A stretch of DNA of 64,000 nt, taken from positions 434,001-498,000 of the forward strand of contig NZ_NPKI01000015.1 in NCBI RefSeq assembly GCF_002284565.1, in the 5' to 3' direction. Every line of letters begins with the position of its first letter. Within the stretch, counting starts at the first letter, position 1. This document shows, piece by piece, positions 27,169 to 36,026 of this stretch. The notes under the pieces were generated by a model. The model saw nothing but the letters and a program-made list of their open reading frames with translations, had not been told where the DNA came from and ran no database searches. The DNA comes from Mesorhizobium mediterraneum (GTDB lineage: Bacteria; Pseudomonadota; Alphaproteobacteria; Rhizobiales; Rhizobiaceae). Made by a program: the position numbers and the translations under genes.

Positions 27169-28554
27169 TCAGTGCCCGGTGATGCGATCGGCCAGGGCGG
27201 CCAGCCGCGATGTGCGCGGCAGCCCCTTTGCTTCCCGCTCGTCGGCAATCCGATAGAGCTGATACATGGAATGGACGCCCAGCCAGCGCAGCGGCTCCGG
27301 TTCCCATTTGCGCACGGTTCGATTGACCCAGGGAAGCCGCGTCAGCTCGGTGTCGTTGCCCAGCAGCAGATCCCTCAATGTGCGTCCCGAGAGGTTCGAG
27401 GTGGAAACGCCGAGGCCGACATAGCCACCGGCCCAGCCTATTCCGGTCTGCTTGTCAAAGCCCACCGTCGTGCACCAGTCGCGCGGCACGCCCAGCGTTC
27501 CACACCACGCATGGTCGAGCTTTAGCCCCTTGGTCTGCGGCAAAAGCGTCGTCAGGATCTTGTGCAGCTTATCGATCGTCGCCTGCTGGGTGACGCCTCG
27601 AACGTCGGTCTTGGAGCCGAAACGATAAGGCACCCCGCGCCCTCCCATGGCAATGCGCCCTTCCCGGGTGCGTTGCGCGTAGCAGTAGGTGTGCGCAGCG
27701 TCGCCGAGCACCTCGTAGCCATCCCAGCCGATTTCACTCCACAGTTTTTCGGACAACGGCTCGGTCACCACGATGGCACTGTTGAGCGCCAACCAAAGTC
27801 TCTCGTGGCCGGCAATTCCGGCGGTAAAGCCCTCGGTCGCCCGCACGATCTTTTCGGCGCGCACCACGCCCCGATTGGTTACGACCTTGCCCTTCTCGAT
27901 CGACAGCACGGTCGTCTGTTCACAGATCTGGACACCGAGGCGCTCCACTGCCCTGGCGAGCCCCTGCACCAGCTTTGCGGGCTGAACCCGCGCAACTTTC
28001 TTGATGACGAAGGCGCCGCGCGCATTGTGCACCGCTATGCGACGGCGCATCTCCGCGGCATCGATGTACCCGACGCGGTCGTCGGTCAGCTCCCAGGACC
28101 TGGCATGGGCATACATCGCCTTGGCGCGCTGCTCCTGCGCCTCGTTGGTTGCGACAAGCAGTTCGTCGGTACGGCGAATATCGGCGTCGATGCCTTCGGT
28201 CTCCGCGACCGATATGACCTCGTTCACCGTGCCCATCATCGCCGCCTGCATGGCGATGACCCCGGAGCGCGACGATGCCTCCTCATACTTTTCGCGCGAC
28301 CATGAGAAGCCGCCGGACAGCCAGCCGCCATTGCGTCCCGAAGCACCGAAGCCGGCGAACTCCTTCTCGACGATGACGATGTTGAGGTGCGGCGCTGCCT
28401 GCTTCAGGTAATAGGCGGTCCAAAGGCCGGTGTAGCCGGCCCCGACGATGCAAACGTCGGCCACGATATCGCCCTGCAGCGGCGGCCGGTAGCCGGGCAC
28501 GCCGCCGATGTCTGCATACCAGAATGAAACGTCGCCGTTCTTCTTCACGTCCAT
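27169..28554 (-). CDS. FAD-dependent amine oxidoreductase (DadA/PuuB-like)
   Basis: A 461-residue flavoprotein of the DAO fold. The FAD ADP-binding motif is DVCIVGAGYTGLWTAYYL (about residues 33-50), followed by EKEFAGFGASGRNGGWLSGG, typical of gamma-glutamylputrescine oxidase-like enzymes. The C-terminal GYVGLGVSTSNLSGRTL is the second FAD-contact region. It is encoded 24 bp after the ABC ATPase of a polyamine-type importer. It likely oxidises the imported amine or its gamma-glutamyl adduct (inference). Confidence 0.88.
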   Translation of the reverse strand: MDVKKNGDVSFWYADIGGVPGYRPPLQGDIVADVCIVGAGYTGLWTAYYLKQAAPHLNIVIVEKEFAGFGASGRNGGWLSGGFSWSREKYEEASSRSGVIAMQAAMMGTVNEVISVAETEGIDADIRRTDELLVATNEAQEQRAKAMYAHARSWELTDDRVGYIDAAEMRRRIAVHNARGAFVIKKVARVQPAKLVQGLARAVERLGVQICEQTTVLSIEKGKVVTNRGVVRAEKIVRATEGFTAGIAGHERLWLALNSAIVVTEPLSEKLWSEIGWDGYEVLGDAAHTYCYAQRTREGRIAMGGRGVPYRFGSKTDVRGVTQQATIDKLHKILTTLLPQTKGLKLDHAWCGTLGVPRDWCTTVGFDKQTGIGWAGGYVGLGVSTSNLSGRTLRDLLLGNDTELTRLPWVNRTVRKWEPEPLRWLGVHSMYQLYRIADEREAKGLPRTSRLAALADRITGH

Positions 28555-28578
28555 TGTCGCGATTTTCCCAGGTAGGAT

Positions 28579-29688
28579 TCAGGTAAGCGTGAAATCGGCC
28601 TTTTCGTCGTCCGCTAACAGCTTCACGTCGCTGCCCGCGAATATGAGGTCGACCTCGTCGCCGATGGCGAAGGTCTCGGCATCCAGCGTCGAGCGCACGA
28701 TCGCCTTGGAGGTGTCCGCCAGCACGACTTCGTATTTGGAGCCCGATCCGAGATAGATGGCTTCGCCGATGCGCCCGGGCAGGGTGTTTCGATCCTGTCC
28801 GCCCTTGCCCCGTCTGGCGAGGCTCAGCTTCTCCGGCCGCAGCAGCATCACCGGCTTGGCGCCATCGGGAAGGCGTTTGGCGGCGGCCACTTTCCGCCCT
28901 TCTATCTCGATGGCGGTCTCGTTCCCGGAGGTGGAGGCCGCGCCACGCAGTATCGTCGAGTCGCCGACGAACTTTCCGACGAACAAGGTCTCGGGCTCGT
29001 CGTACAGCTGGCGACCGGTGCCGATCTGCTCGATGCGTCCTTGGTTGAACACGGCGATGCGGTCCGAGAGGACCAGGGCCTCCTCTTGGTCGTGCGTGAC
29101 GTAAACGAAGGTGGTGCCCAACTCCCGGTGGATCCGTTTGATCTCGAGCTGCAGCCATTCACGCAACTTCTTGTCGAGCGCGCCGAGCGGCTCGTCCATC
29201 AGGAGCAGCGGCGGGTCGAATACGATGGCGCGCGCCAGCGCGACGCGCTGCTGCTGCCCGCCGGAAAGCTCGCTGGGGAAGCGGTGGCCGAAATCCGCCA
29301 TCTTCACCATGTCCAGCGCCTTGCGCACCCGCGCCTCGCGATCGGGATTGGCGATGCCGCGCAAGGTCAGTGGGTATGCGACGTTCCTGCTCACCCTCAT
29401 GTGCGGAAACAACGCATAGTGCTGGAAGACCACGCCGATGTTGCGTTTGTGCGCCGGTACGCCGATGACGCTCTTGCCGCCGACATCAAGCGAACCCGAG
29501 CTGACCTCGGTGAAGCCGGCGATGACGTTGAGCGTGGTCGTCTTGCCCGAACCGCTGGGTCCGAGCAGCGTCATGAACTCCCCCGGCTCGATGCGCAGCG
29601 AAACCTTATCGAGAGCAATGAAGCTGCCATACTGTTTGCTGACGGATTTGAGATCGATGGCTGCGCCGCGGGTCGATGGTGAGGCCAT
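28579..29688 (-). CDS. Polyamine-type ABC transporter ATP-binding protein (PotA-like)
   Basis: A 369-residue ATPase. Walker A is LLGPSGSGKTTTLN (about residues 41-54), the ABC signature is [15 protein letters not shown], and Walker B is PPLLLMDEPLGALD followed by an H-loop in VYVTHDQEEAL. The C-terminal third is a TOBE regulatory domain, as in PotA and other type I importers. It is encoded just after the two permeases, with one base between genes. It energises uptake of putrescine, spermidine or a related cation. Confidence 0.92.
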   Translation of the reverse strand: MASPSTRGAAIDLKSVSKQYGSFIALDKVSLRIEPGEFMTLLGPSGSGKTTTLNVIAGFTEVSSGSLDVGGKSVIGVPAHKRNIGVVFQHYALFPHMRVSRNVAYPLTLRGIANPDREARVRKALDMVKMADFGHRFPSELSGGQQQRVALARAIVFDPPLLLMDEPLGALDKKLREWLQLEIKRIHRELGTTFVYVTHDQEEALVLSDRIAVFNQGRIEQIGTGRQLYDEPETLFVGKFVGDSTILRGAASTSGNETAIEIEGRKVAAAKRLPDGAKPVMLLRPEKLSLARRGKGGQDRNTLPGRIGEAIYLGSGSKYEVVLADTSKAIVRSTLDAETFAIGDEVDLIFAGSDVKLLADDEKADFTLT

Positions 29689-29689
29689 G

Positions 29690-30475
29690 TCAACGTTTTC
29701 CCTGTCTCGAACCGATCAGCAGCCCCGCCCCGATAACCAGCGACGTCACGATGAAGAGCAGCGTGCCCACCGCCGCTACCGTGGGATCGGCGTCCCGGGT
29801 GATGCTGGAGAAGATCTGGACCGGCAGTGTCTTCAGGTAAGGGCTGGTGATGAACAGCGCGACGATGATCTCGTCGAATGAGGTTACGAAGGCAAACAGC
29901 AAGCCCGACAGGATGCCCGGCGCGATCAGCGGCAAGGTCACCGTCCTGAACGCCGTCAGCCGGGTTGCGCCGAGGCTGGCCGCAGCCGTCTCCAGCCGTT
30001 TGTCGAAGACTTCCAAGCTGGCGGAGACGGCGATGATGACGAAAGGGACGGCGAGCATCGTGTGGGCCAGCACGAAGCCGGTCATGGTGCCGACCAGCCG
30101 CGTATCGAGATAGACCGCATAGATTCCGACGGCGAGCACCACCCCCGGCACGACCATCGGCGTGATCAGCAGTGCACGCAGCACGCCGCTGACGCGGCTT
30201 TTCATGCGATCGAGGCCGAATGCCGCCAGCGTGCCGATGACAGTGGCGAACACCGCAGTGACGACGGCAACCTTGAGCGAGCCGACCAGGCTCGCCGACC
30301 ATTCGGGGTTGGTGAAGAAGTTCTGGTACCACTGCCAGGAAAAGCCGGATGGCGGAAAGGCCAGCGACTTCTTGTCGTTGAACGACATCGGCACGACGAC
30401 GATTGTCGGTGCGACCAGCCAGACCGCGACCAGCAGGCAGAACAGACCGAGCAGGATTCGACCGGGCTGTTTCAT
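29690..30475 (-). CDS. Polyamine-type ABC transporter permease (PotC-like)
   Basis: A 261-residue membrane protein with about six spans. The N-terminus MKQPGRILLGLFCLLVAVWL gives the first. The EAA loop lies at about residues 168-190 (ETAAASLGATRLTAFRTVTLP). Its ATG overlaps the stop of the other permease by one base. Paired with the protein at 30475, it forms the channel of the importer. NDKKSLAFPPSGFSWQWYQ is typical of PotC-class subunits. Confidence 0.92.
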   Translation of the reverse strand: MKQPGRILLGLFCLLVAVWLVAPTIVVVPMSFNDKKSLAFPPSGFSWQWYQNFFTNPEWSASLVGSLKVAVVTAVFATVIGTLAAFGLDRMKSRVSGVLRALLITPMVVPGVVLAVGIYAVYLDTRLVGTMTGFVLAHTMLAVPFVIIAVSASLEVFDKRLETAAASLGATRLTAFRTVTLPLIAPGILSGLLFAFVTSFDEIIVALFITSPYLKTLPVQIFSSITRDADPTVAAVGTLLFIVTSLVIGAGLLIGSRQGKR

Positions 30476-31365
30476 CAGCGTGTCGAGCCCGTCTTGTGCG
30501 GTTGGCGCGACAGCGGTGCTGCAAGCGCGAGCAAGACGAAGGTCGCGATCAACAACACCACACCCATCGCACCGCCGCGACCCCAGTTGAGCAGGCTGAG
30601 CACTTGGTTCTGGATCAGGGTCGAGAGCATGGTCGAACGCGGACCGCCGAGCAGCGCGGGGGTGATGTAGAACCCGAGCGCAAGAATGAACACGATGATG
30701 GCGCCCGCGTAGACGCCCGGAAGCGAGAGCGGCAGATAGACCTGGGCAAAGGCGCGCGCCGGGCTTGCGCCGAGGCTTCGTGCCGCCTGCATGAGCCGCA
30801 GGTCAATCGTCTTCATTACCGAATAGAGCGGCAGGATCATGAACGGCAACAGCACCTGCGCCATGCCGATCACCACGCCTGTCTGCGTGCGGATCAGCTT
30901 GACCGGACTAAGGCCGACTGCCCGTATGACGGAGTTGATCACGCCGGAATCCTGCAGAAGGATGACCCATGCCAAAGTGCGCACCACACCGCTCACCCAG
31001 AACGGCACCAGAACGCACAGGATGAGGACGAGCCGCATCTTGGGCCCGACCGCAGTCATCACATAGGCATAGGGATAGCCGGCAATGAGACATACCAGCG
31101 TCACCCAGGCGGAGATCGCGAAGGTCCGCTGAAGCACGGTCAGGTTGACCGGTGTGCCGAAAAACCAGGCATAGTTCTGCCATCCCCATTGCGGCTCGGA
31201 AAAGCTACGCAAGGTCATGATGGCGAGCGGCAGGCCCAGGCAGACGACGAGCAGCAGCAGCGCCGGCGCGACGAGCCAGAAAGCCTGTCCACGAAACCAG
31301 CGCCGGCGGTCGTCTGCTGCGACAGCCGGACCAGTGTTCCGGCTGTCGGTTGTTATCGTTGCCAC
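30475..31365 (-). CDS. Polyamine-type ABC transporter permease (PotB-like)
   Basis: A 296-residue membrane protein with about six spans. Its first span (about residues 29-53, FWLVAPALLLLVVCLGLPL) follows a basic N-terminus. The EAA loop is at about 196-215 (MQAARSLGASPARAFAQVYLP). The segment ITPALLGGPRSTMLSTLIQNQ is characteristic of PotB-class permeases. It lies 10 bp downstream of the binding-protein gene. Confidence 0.92.
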   Translation of the reverse strand: MATITTDSRNTGPAVAADDRRRWFRGQAFWLVAPALLLLVVCLGLPLAIMTLRSFSEPQWGWQNYAWFFGTPVNLTVLQRTFAISAWVTLVCLIAGYPYAYVMTAVGPKMRLVLILCVLVPFWVSGVVRTLAWVILLQDSGVINSVIRAVGLSPVKLIRTQTGVVIGMAQVLLPFMILPLYSVMKTIDLRLMQAARSLGASPARAFAQVYLPLSLPGVYAGAIIVFILALGFYITPALLGGPRSTMLSTLIQNQVLSLLNWGRGGAMGVVLLIATFVLLALAAPLSRQPHKTGSTR

Positions 31366-31375
31366 TGCGGCGGAC

Positions 31376-32446
31376 CTAGTTGCCCGCCATCAACGCGTTC
31401 CACTTTTCGTTCGCCACCTCGAAGTTCTCCACCCAGAACTTGATGTTCTGCTGATAGCCAAGCTTCAGCTTGTCCGGCGTATTGGTCATGAACGCCGCGG
31501 TGACCTCGTCCACTTCGGGCTTCGCGTCCTTGTGGATCGGGGTATACGAGGTGGTTTTTGCAAGCGTCTCCTGCGCGCTCTTGCCGACATAGGCGTTGAT
31601 CAGCGCATGTGCTGCGTCGGGATCCTTGACGCCCATCGGAATGGTCATCTGGTCCATCACAACCAGCCAGTCCTGCCACGCCGGCGTGTACGCCGCGCCG
31701 TTCTTCACCGCGGTCATGGCACGTCCGGTCCACATCGCGATCATGTCGGCTTCACCGGATTCGGCGAGCTGCTGGGAATCGGCGCCGGTCTTCCAGAAGA
31801 TCGTGTCCGGACCGAGCGCCTTCACCTTCTCGATAGCCTTGTCGATGTCGGCCACCGTCATGTTTTCCACCGACCCGCCGGCTGCGAGCAGCGCCTGCTC
31901 GATCATGCCGCCGGACAGATCGCCGCTGCCTTCCAGAGCGCGCGAGCCCGGGAACTTCTCGATATCGAAGAAATCCTTCCAGCTCCTAGGCGGATTATCC
32001 TTGTACTTTTCGGTGTTGTACATCAGCACCACGCCATAGTTCATGGCCGGCACACTGCAATCACTGATCTGGCCCTGTGGAATGTTGGACGTATCGATCT
32101 TCGAGAAGTCCAGCTTCTGGAACAGCTTGCCGCAATAGACGTAGGGCGGGAAATCGCCGGTGTCGACGACGTCCCAGGTCACATTGCCGGACTCGACCTG
32201 CGCCTGCAGTTTCGAGATTTCGGTCGGCCCATCGCTGAGCAGCGTCACACCGGACTTGTCGACGAACTCTTTTAGCGCGGCGATCTGGCCATCCTGATAA
32301 ATGCCTCCATACGAGACGAAGGTAAGCGTCTTGTCCTTCAGCGAGCCCTCGGCCACCTCGCCTGCCACGGGCTTGCTCTGTGCAAGCGCTGCGGTCGCGA
32401 TCATCAGCAGCCCGAGCGCGGTCACCTGTCCGATCTTGGTCTTCAT
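31376..32446 (-). CDS. Polyamine-type periplasmic binding protein (PotD/PotF-like)
   Basis: A 356-residue exported protein with signal peptide MKTKIGQVTALGLLMIATAA, cut after ALAQ (about residue 22). The first lobe opens with KTLTFVSYGGIYQDGQIAAL, and later WDVVDTGDFPPYVY and MYNTEKYKDNPPRSWKDFFD fit the COG0687 spermidine/putrescine family. Ligand identity cannot be read directly. The regulator, the importer and the FAD oxidase fit an amine catabolic operon. Confidence 0.9.
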   Translation of the reverse strand: MKTKIGQVTALGLLMIATAALAQSKPVAGEVAEGSLKDKTLTFVSYGGIYQDGQIAALKEFVDKSGVTLLSDGPTEISKLQAQVESGNVTWDVVDTGDFPPYVYCGKLFQKLDFSKIDTSNIPQGQISDCSVPAMNYGVVLMYNTEKYKDNPPRSWKDFFDIEKFPGSRALEGSGDLSGGMIEQALLAAGGSVENMTVADIDKAIEKVKALGPDTIFWKTGADSQQLAESGEADMIAMWTGRAMTAVKNGAAYTPAWQDWLVVMDQMTIPMGVKDPDAAHALINAYVGKSAQETLAKTTSYTPIHKDAKPEVDEVTAAFMTNTPDKLKLGYQQNIKFWVENFEVANEKWNALMAGN

Positions 32447-32475
32447 GTTTTATCTCCCATTTACGTGCACCCGCA

Positions 32476-33144
32476 TTACTTCTGTCCGCCCGGTTGCGAG
32501 CCTTGTCCGGGCGTGTATTGATTGAGTTCCGCCGCGCCGCTGGTCGGGGGCGCGATGATCCAGAGCACCTGCGCCGGCGTCTTGCCGATGTTCACCGTGC
32601 GATGCGGCGTTGAGGTTGCGTACTCGATGCTGTCGCCCTCGTTCATGGTGAAGCGCTCGTCCGCCAGCGTCAGCTCGACTGTCCCCTTCAGGACGACGAA
32701 CATCTCGTGCTTACCGCCATGCGTGTAAGCGTCGTTGCCGGTCGAGCCGCCGACGTCGAAATCCCCCGAATAAACCTCGAATTCATGGATCGGCCGCCGC
32801 GACAGCAACGTCTTTCGACAACCGTGGCTGATCGGCAGCAGGGGGCGGTCGGCTCTGGTGAGCACCTTGTGGAACCCACCGTCGGTCTGCTCGAACAAGT
32901 CGTTGATGCCGAGGTCCAAGGCAGCCGCGATCCGCATCAGGGTGCTGGCGCTGGCTCCGCTCAGATTGCGCTCGAGCTGGCTGATGAAGCTCGCCGTCGT
33001 GCCGATCATGTCGGCCAGTTGGCGAAGCGAAATGCGTCGGGCCGTGCGAATGGCCTTGATCCGCCCACCGACATGCTTTGCCTTGTCAGCGTCTGCCGCT
33101 GCCAGCGCCGCCACGTCCGGGGATGTCGCAGGGTCGACTTTCAC
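32476..33144 (-). CDS. XRE-family regulator with cupin sensor domain (PuuR-like)
   Basis: A 222-residue regulator. The helix-turn-helix covers about residues 28-85 (GRIKAIRTARRISLRQLADM through TLMRIAAALDLGINDLF). The C-terminal cupin covers about 145-215 (HGGKHEMFVVLKGTVELTLA, EGDSIEYATSTPHRTVNI). I prefer the GTG at 33144, which has AAGGAG seven bases upstream, over the GTG at 33159, which lies inside that site and the operator. Architecture and position match PuuR-type regulators of putrescine use. It is the first gene of the seven-gene operon and probably autoregulated. Confidence 0.88.
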   Translation of the reverse strand: MKVDPATSPDVAALAAADADKAKHVGGRIKAIRTARRISLRQLADMIGTTASFISQLERNLSGASASTLMRIAAALDLGINDLFEQTDGGFHKVLTRADRPLLPISHGCRKTLLSRRPIHEFEVYSGDFDVGGSTGNDAYTHGGKHEMFVVLKGTVELTLADERFTMNEGDSIEYATSTPHRTVNIGKTPAQVLWIIAPPTSGAAELNQYTPGQGSQPGGQK

Positions 33145-33156
33145 CGAGTGCTCCTT

Positions 33157-33177
33157 CACTTAACACCCTATTAAGTG
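33157..33177. promoter_or_regulatory. Inverted repeat, candidate operator of the XRE-cupin regulator
   Basis: The perfect inverted repeat CACTTAA-N7-TTAAGTG begins right behind the AAGGAG ribosome-binding site of the regulator gene. Dyads of this size suit a dimeric XRE repressor. A bound protein here would block the operon promoter or leader (inference). No other copy was noticed in the window. Confidence 0.55.
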
Positions 33178-33256
33178 GAGTGCCGGAACGCAAGCCATTT
33201 GTCGAGATACGATACGATCCCGGGTCGCCCGGGGCAGCTTTGCGCAGGATTTCTGC

Positions 33257-34327
33257 TCAGGACGCGGCCACTCGGCTAAAACGACTCGCCGCGGTCTCGA
33301 CCATCGCATCGGCGAGGCTCATGTTCCATTGCGAGCGGCAATAGGCGCGGAAATCGAAGCAGGGCAGGCCGGGACACACTTCAAACTCTATGAGATGGAC
33401 CGTGTCGTCGGCCTCGATCCGAAGATCGATCGAAAAGACGTCCCGCAGGCCAAGCCCAATCATCAGCCTTTGCGCGACTTGGCGTATCCTTGCATCGGCT
33501 CGCGGCTGGCTGGCGGCGACCGGCAGCAGCACCGGCTCGGCGTATGTCCCCGCCGCCCTGGCAGCCTCGCCAGTGTCGCCGTAGAGCGCCAGGCTATCTT
33601 CCATGGTCTGGAAATCACCGCCCGAATCGACGAAAGCGATGCCGAGCGCCTCGACGCCGATGTTCGGCTTCAGGCCCAGAAAACTAGCGCGCGCGTTGCG
33701 CCCGGCGACGTAGGACTGCACGACGACATCGTCGCGATAGGCGGCGAACACACGCCGGCTAAGCTCCAGCGCGTGGCCGAGATCGGCACAGCGTGAATCC
33801 GGCCAGATGCCGATCTTGGCGCCGAGCCGGTTCGGCTTGACGAACCAGCCGGCTGGCGAAGCCGGCGGCTCGACCAGCCAGCGGCCGTCGCGGGCCAAGC
33901 CGGATCGCGGCACCGGCAGGCCGAGCGCGCCGAGCACGGCGCCGGAGCGGAATTTGTCCTGGCAGAGCGCAAACAGCGCATCATCGGCGCCGAGCACCTT
34001 CAGGCCGTTCAGTCTTGCCAGAGCCGGTGCCGCACAGCCACGGAAATAGGCGACGCCATCGGTCAGCGTCCACACCAGCGTGGCCTTCGGGTCCTCACCG
34101 GCAAGCACGCCTGCGGCATCGTCGAGCGCCACCGGCGCGAAGGACAGGCCGCGCGTCAGACAGGCTGCGGCTAGTGCATCGAACTCAGGGGCGATGTCAG
34201 TCGACTGCGCCAGATAGGAGGCGATTTCGGCGGCACGCGCCGGCAAATGGCCTTCGACGACCAGCCGGTCGAAGCAGGCCTTTTCCGGCTCGTAGACAAG
34301 GATCAGCTTCGGCTTGCGGCTTGACAT
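33257..34327 (-). CDS. ATP-grasp family protein (D-Ala-D-Ala ligase-like fold)
   Basis: A 356-residue protein from the ATG at 34327; the alternative ATG at 34381 adds 18 residues, and neither has a good ribosome-binding site. Visible ATP-grasp elements are GLKVLGADDALFALCQDKFR, the lysine strand GWFVKPNRLGAKIGI, and the metal-binding end FSIDLRIEADDTVHLIEFEV followed by CPGLPCFDF. The last matches the E-x-N-x-x-P-G-L region of D-Ala ligases, with Val-Cys replacing the usual Asn-Thr pair. It probably joins a carboxylate to an amine. The substrate is unknown and it sits alone between operons. Confidence 0.75.
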   Translation of the reverse strand: MSSRKPKLILVYEPEKACFDRLVVEGHLPARAAEIASYLAQSTDIAPEFDALAAACLTRGLSFAPVALDDAAGVLAGEDPKATLVWTLTDGVAYFRGCAAPALARLNGLKVLGADDALFALCQDKFRSGAVLGALGLPVPRSGLARDGRWLVEPPASPAGWFVKPNRLGAKIGIWPDSRCADLGHALELSRRVFAAYRDDVVVQSYVAGRNARASFLGLKPNIGVEALGIAFVDSGGDFQTMEDSLALYGDTGEAARAAGTYAEPVLLPVAASQPRADARIRQVAQRLMIGLGLRDVFSIDLRIEADDTVHLIEFEVCPGLPCFDFRAYCRSQWNMSLADAMVETAASRFSRVAAS

Positions 34328-34506
34328 GGGATGAGCGGGTCCTGGGGATGAACGGGTCCTGGCAGCGCGATTGCCTACCATCGCACGGCGAATGTATCAG
34401 GCTTTCGCGGAAACCGACGTTAGCCGGACGCCTGCACGACAGTGCTGGTGCGATCTTCCCGTTTGGGACCATGTTCTTTTCCGAACCGAAGGTTCGGGAT
34501 CATCGC

Positions 34507-35388
34507 CTAGGCGATCAGCACGCGCGGCTCGAAGCGGCCGTTGACCGGAATGTCGAGCAGAAACGTCATGCCGGCTTGCGGGTCCAGCAGGCGCTGTTTC
34601 TCATCCTTCCCCGACCAGGCGGAAGTGACCGCCAGCCGGTCGGCATTCCTGCCGACAAAGGCCGGGCAAGACGGCTGCGTCACCGGCATCGCGACCGACC
34701 GGATGAGCTTGCCGTCGGGCCCGTAGGCTTCGATGACGCTGCCGCCCCAGCAGGCGTTCCATAGGACACCGTCGCGATCGAGCACCGAACCATCGATATA
34801 GCCCTTGGCCTTGCGGTGATCGACGAAGATCTTCGGCTCGCCGGACGGCAGGCCGGTTGCCGGATCGCAGCCGACACGCATCAGCAGTCCGGTGCTGGTA
34901 TCGGTGTAATAGGCGACCGCCCCATCTTCGGAAAAGCAGATAGAGTTCGACACGGTGATGTCCGAATAAAGCCGGCGCAACTCCCCCCTAGAGAACCAGT
35001 AGATCGAGCCGGCGGCCTTTTCCTCGCCCTTGCCCATGGTGCCGATCCAGAAGGCGCCGCAGGGGTGGACGCGCGAATCGTTCGAGCGCGTCACCGGGTT
35101 GTCGGCCTCGATCGCCGTGTGCAGCGTCATCTTGCCGGTCGCCACGTCGCGGACGTGCAGGCCGGTTTCGGTGGCGATCAACTGCCTGCTGTCGTCGATG
35201 ATGGCTATCGCGCTGGCCATCTGGCCAAGCTCGTGGATTTTGACCGCGCCGCCGGACAGGCGTTTTTCCAGAAGCTGGCCGTTGACGATATCGAACCAGT
35301 AGAGCGTATCGGTGGCTGGATCATAGCTCGGGCCTTCGCCGAGCTGGCAGACATGGTCGGAAAAAACCGAAACTTTGGCTTCACTCAT
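34507..35388 (-). CDS. SMP-30/gluconolactonase family sugar lactonase
   Basis: A 293-residue six-bladed propeller. LGEGPSYDPATDTLYWFDIV carries the metal Glu. NDSRVHPCGAFWIGTMG and GSVLDRDGVLWNACWGG carry the family Asn and Asp ligands. It opens aldonolactones to aldonic acids. It overlaps the aldolase gene by four bases and is the last gene of a four-gene operon (SDR, kinase, aldolase, lactonase). In a De Ley-Doudoroff type pathway it would hydrolyse galactono- or a related lactone (inference). Confidence 0.9.
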   Translation of the reverse strand: MSEAKVSVFSDHVCQLGEGPSYDPATDTLYWFDIVNGQLLEKRLSGGAVKIHELGQMASAIAIIDDSRQLIATETGLHVRDVATGKMTLHTAIEADNPVTRSNDSRVHPCGAFWIGTMGKGEEKAAGSIYWFSRGELRRLYSDITVSNSICFSEDGAVAYYTDTSTGLLMRVGCDPATGLPSGEPKIFVDHRKAKGYIDGSVLDRDGVLWNACWGGSVIEAYGPDGKLIRSVAMPVTQPSCPAFVGRNADRLAVTSAWSGKDEKQRLLDPQAGMTFLLDIPVNGRFEPRVLIA

Positions 35389-36026
35389 CCTGCTGCTCCA
35401 AACGCCGCATCCCAGGCTACTGTGGCAGCACGGGCCCGCACGGCCACCTCTTCGACGCTCATGCCAGGTTTGAACAGGCTGGATCCCAAGCCGAAGACGC
35501 TGACGCCGGCGGTCTTGTAGCCGGCAAAGTCCTTCTCCGAGACACCGCCGACCGCGCCGACCAGCGTCTCTGCCGGCAAAACCGCGCGCATCGCGGCGAT
35601 GCCGGCAGCCCCAAGCACGCTGGCCGGGAAGAATTTCAGCGCCGAGGCGCCGAGCCGGATCGCCTGGAAGGCTTCGGTCGGCGTGAACACGCCGGGCATC
35701 GTCACCATGCCGTAATCCATCGCGCGGGCCATGACCTCGGCATCGATGTTGGGGCTGACCAGCAGCCGCCCGCCCGCCTTGTGCAATCCGTCAACATCGG
35801 CTGATGTCAGTACGGTTCCTGCACCGACCAGCGCCGTCGCCGGCAGCGCCTGCACGATATTCGCGATCGAGGCAAAAGGGTCCGGCGAATTGAGCGGCAC
35901 TTCGATCGCTTCGATGCCGGCCTCGAAGATCACCCGGCCAATGGCCACCGCCTCGCCTGGCTTGAGGCCGCGCAGGATGGCGACAACGCCGCGTCTGAGC
36001 TTCGGAAACGGTGCGGTCTCGGTCAT
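35385..36026 (-). CDS. dgoA: 2-dehydro-3-deoxy-6-phosphogalactonate aldolase
   Basis: A 213-residue class I aldolase of the KDPG/KDPGal family that gives pyruvate and glyceraldehyde-3-P. The catalytic Glu is in GIEAIEVPLNSPDPFASI (about residue 38) and the Schiff-base Lys is in ASALKFFPASVLG (about residue 129). The substrate loop VGAGTVLTSADVD is normal. The EVPLNSPDP form is typical of the galacto enzyme rather than of Eda. Overlaps of four bases on both sides show tight coupling with the kinase and lactonase. Confidence 0.9.
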   Translation of the reverse strand: MTETAPFPKLRRGVVAILRGLKPGEAVAIGRVIFEAGIEAIEVPLNSPDPFASIANIVQALPATALVGAGTVLTSADVDGLHKAGGRLLVSPNIDAEVMARAMDYGMVTMPGVFTPTEAFQAIRLGASALKFFPASVLGAAGIAAMRAVLPAETLVGAVGGVSEKDFAGYKTAGVSVFGLGSSLFKPGMSVEEVAVRARAATVAWDAAFGAAG

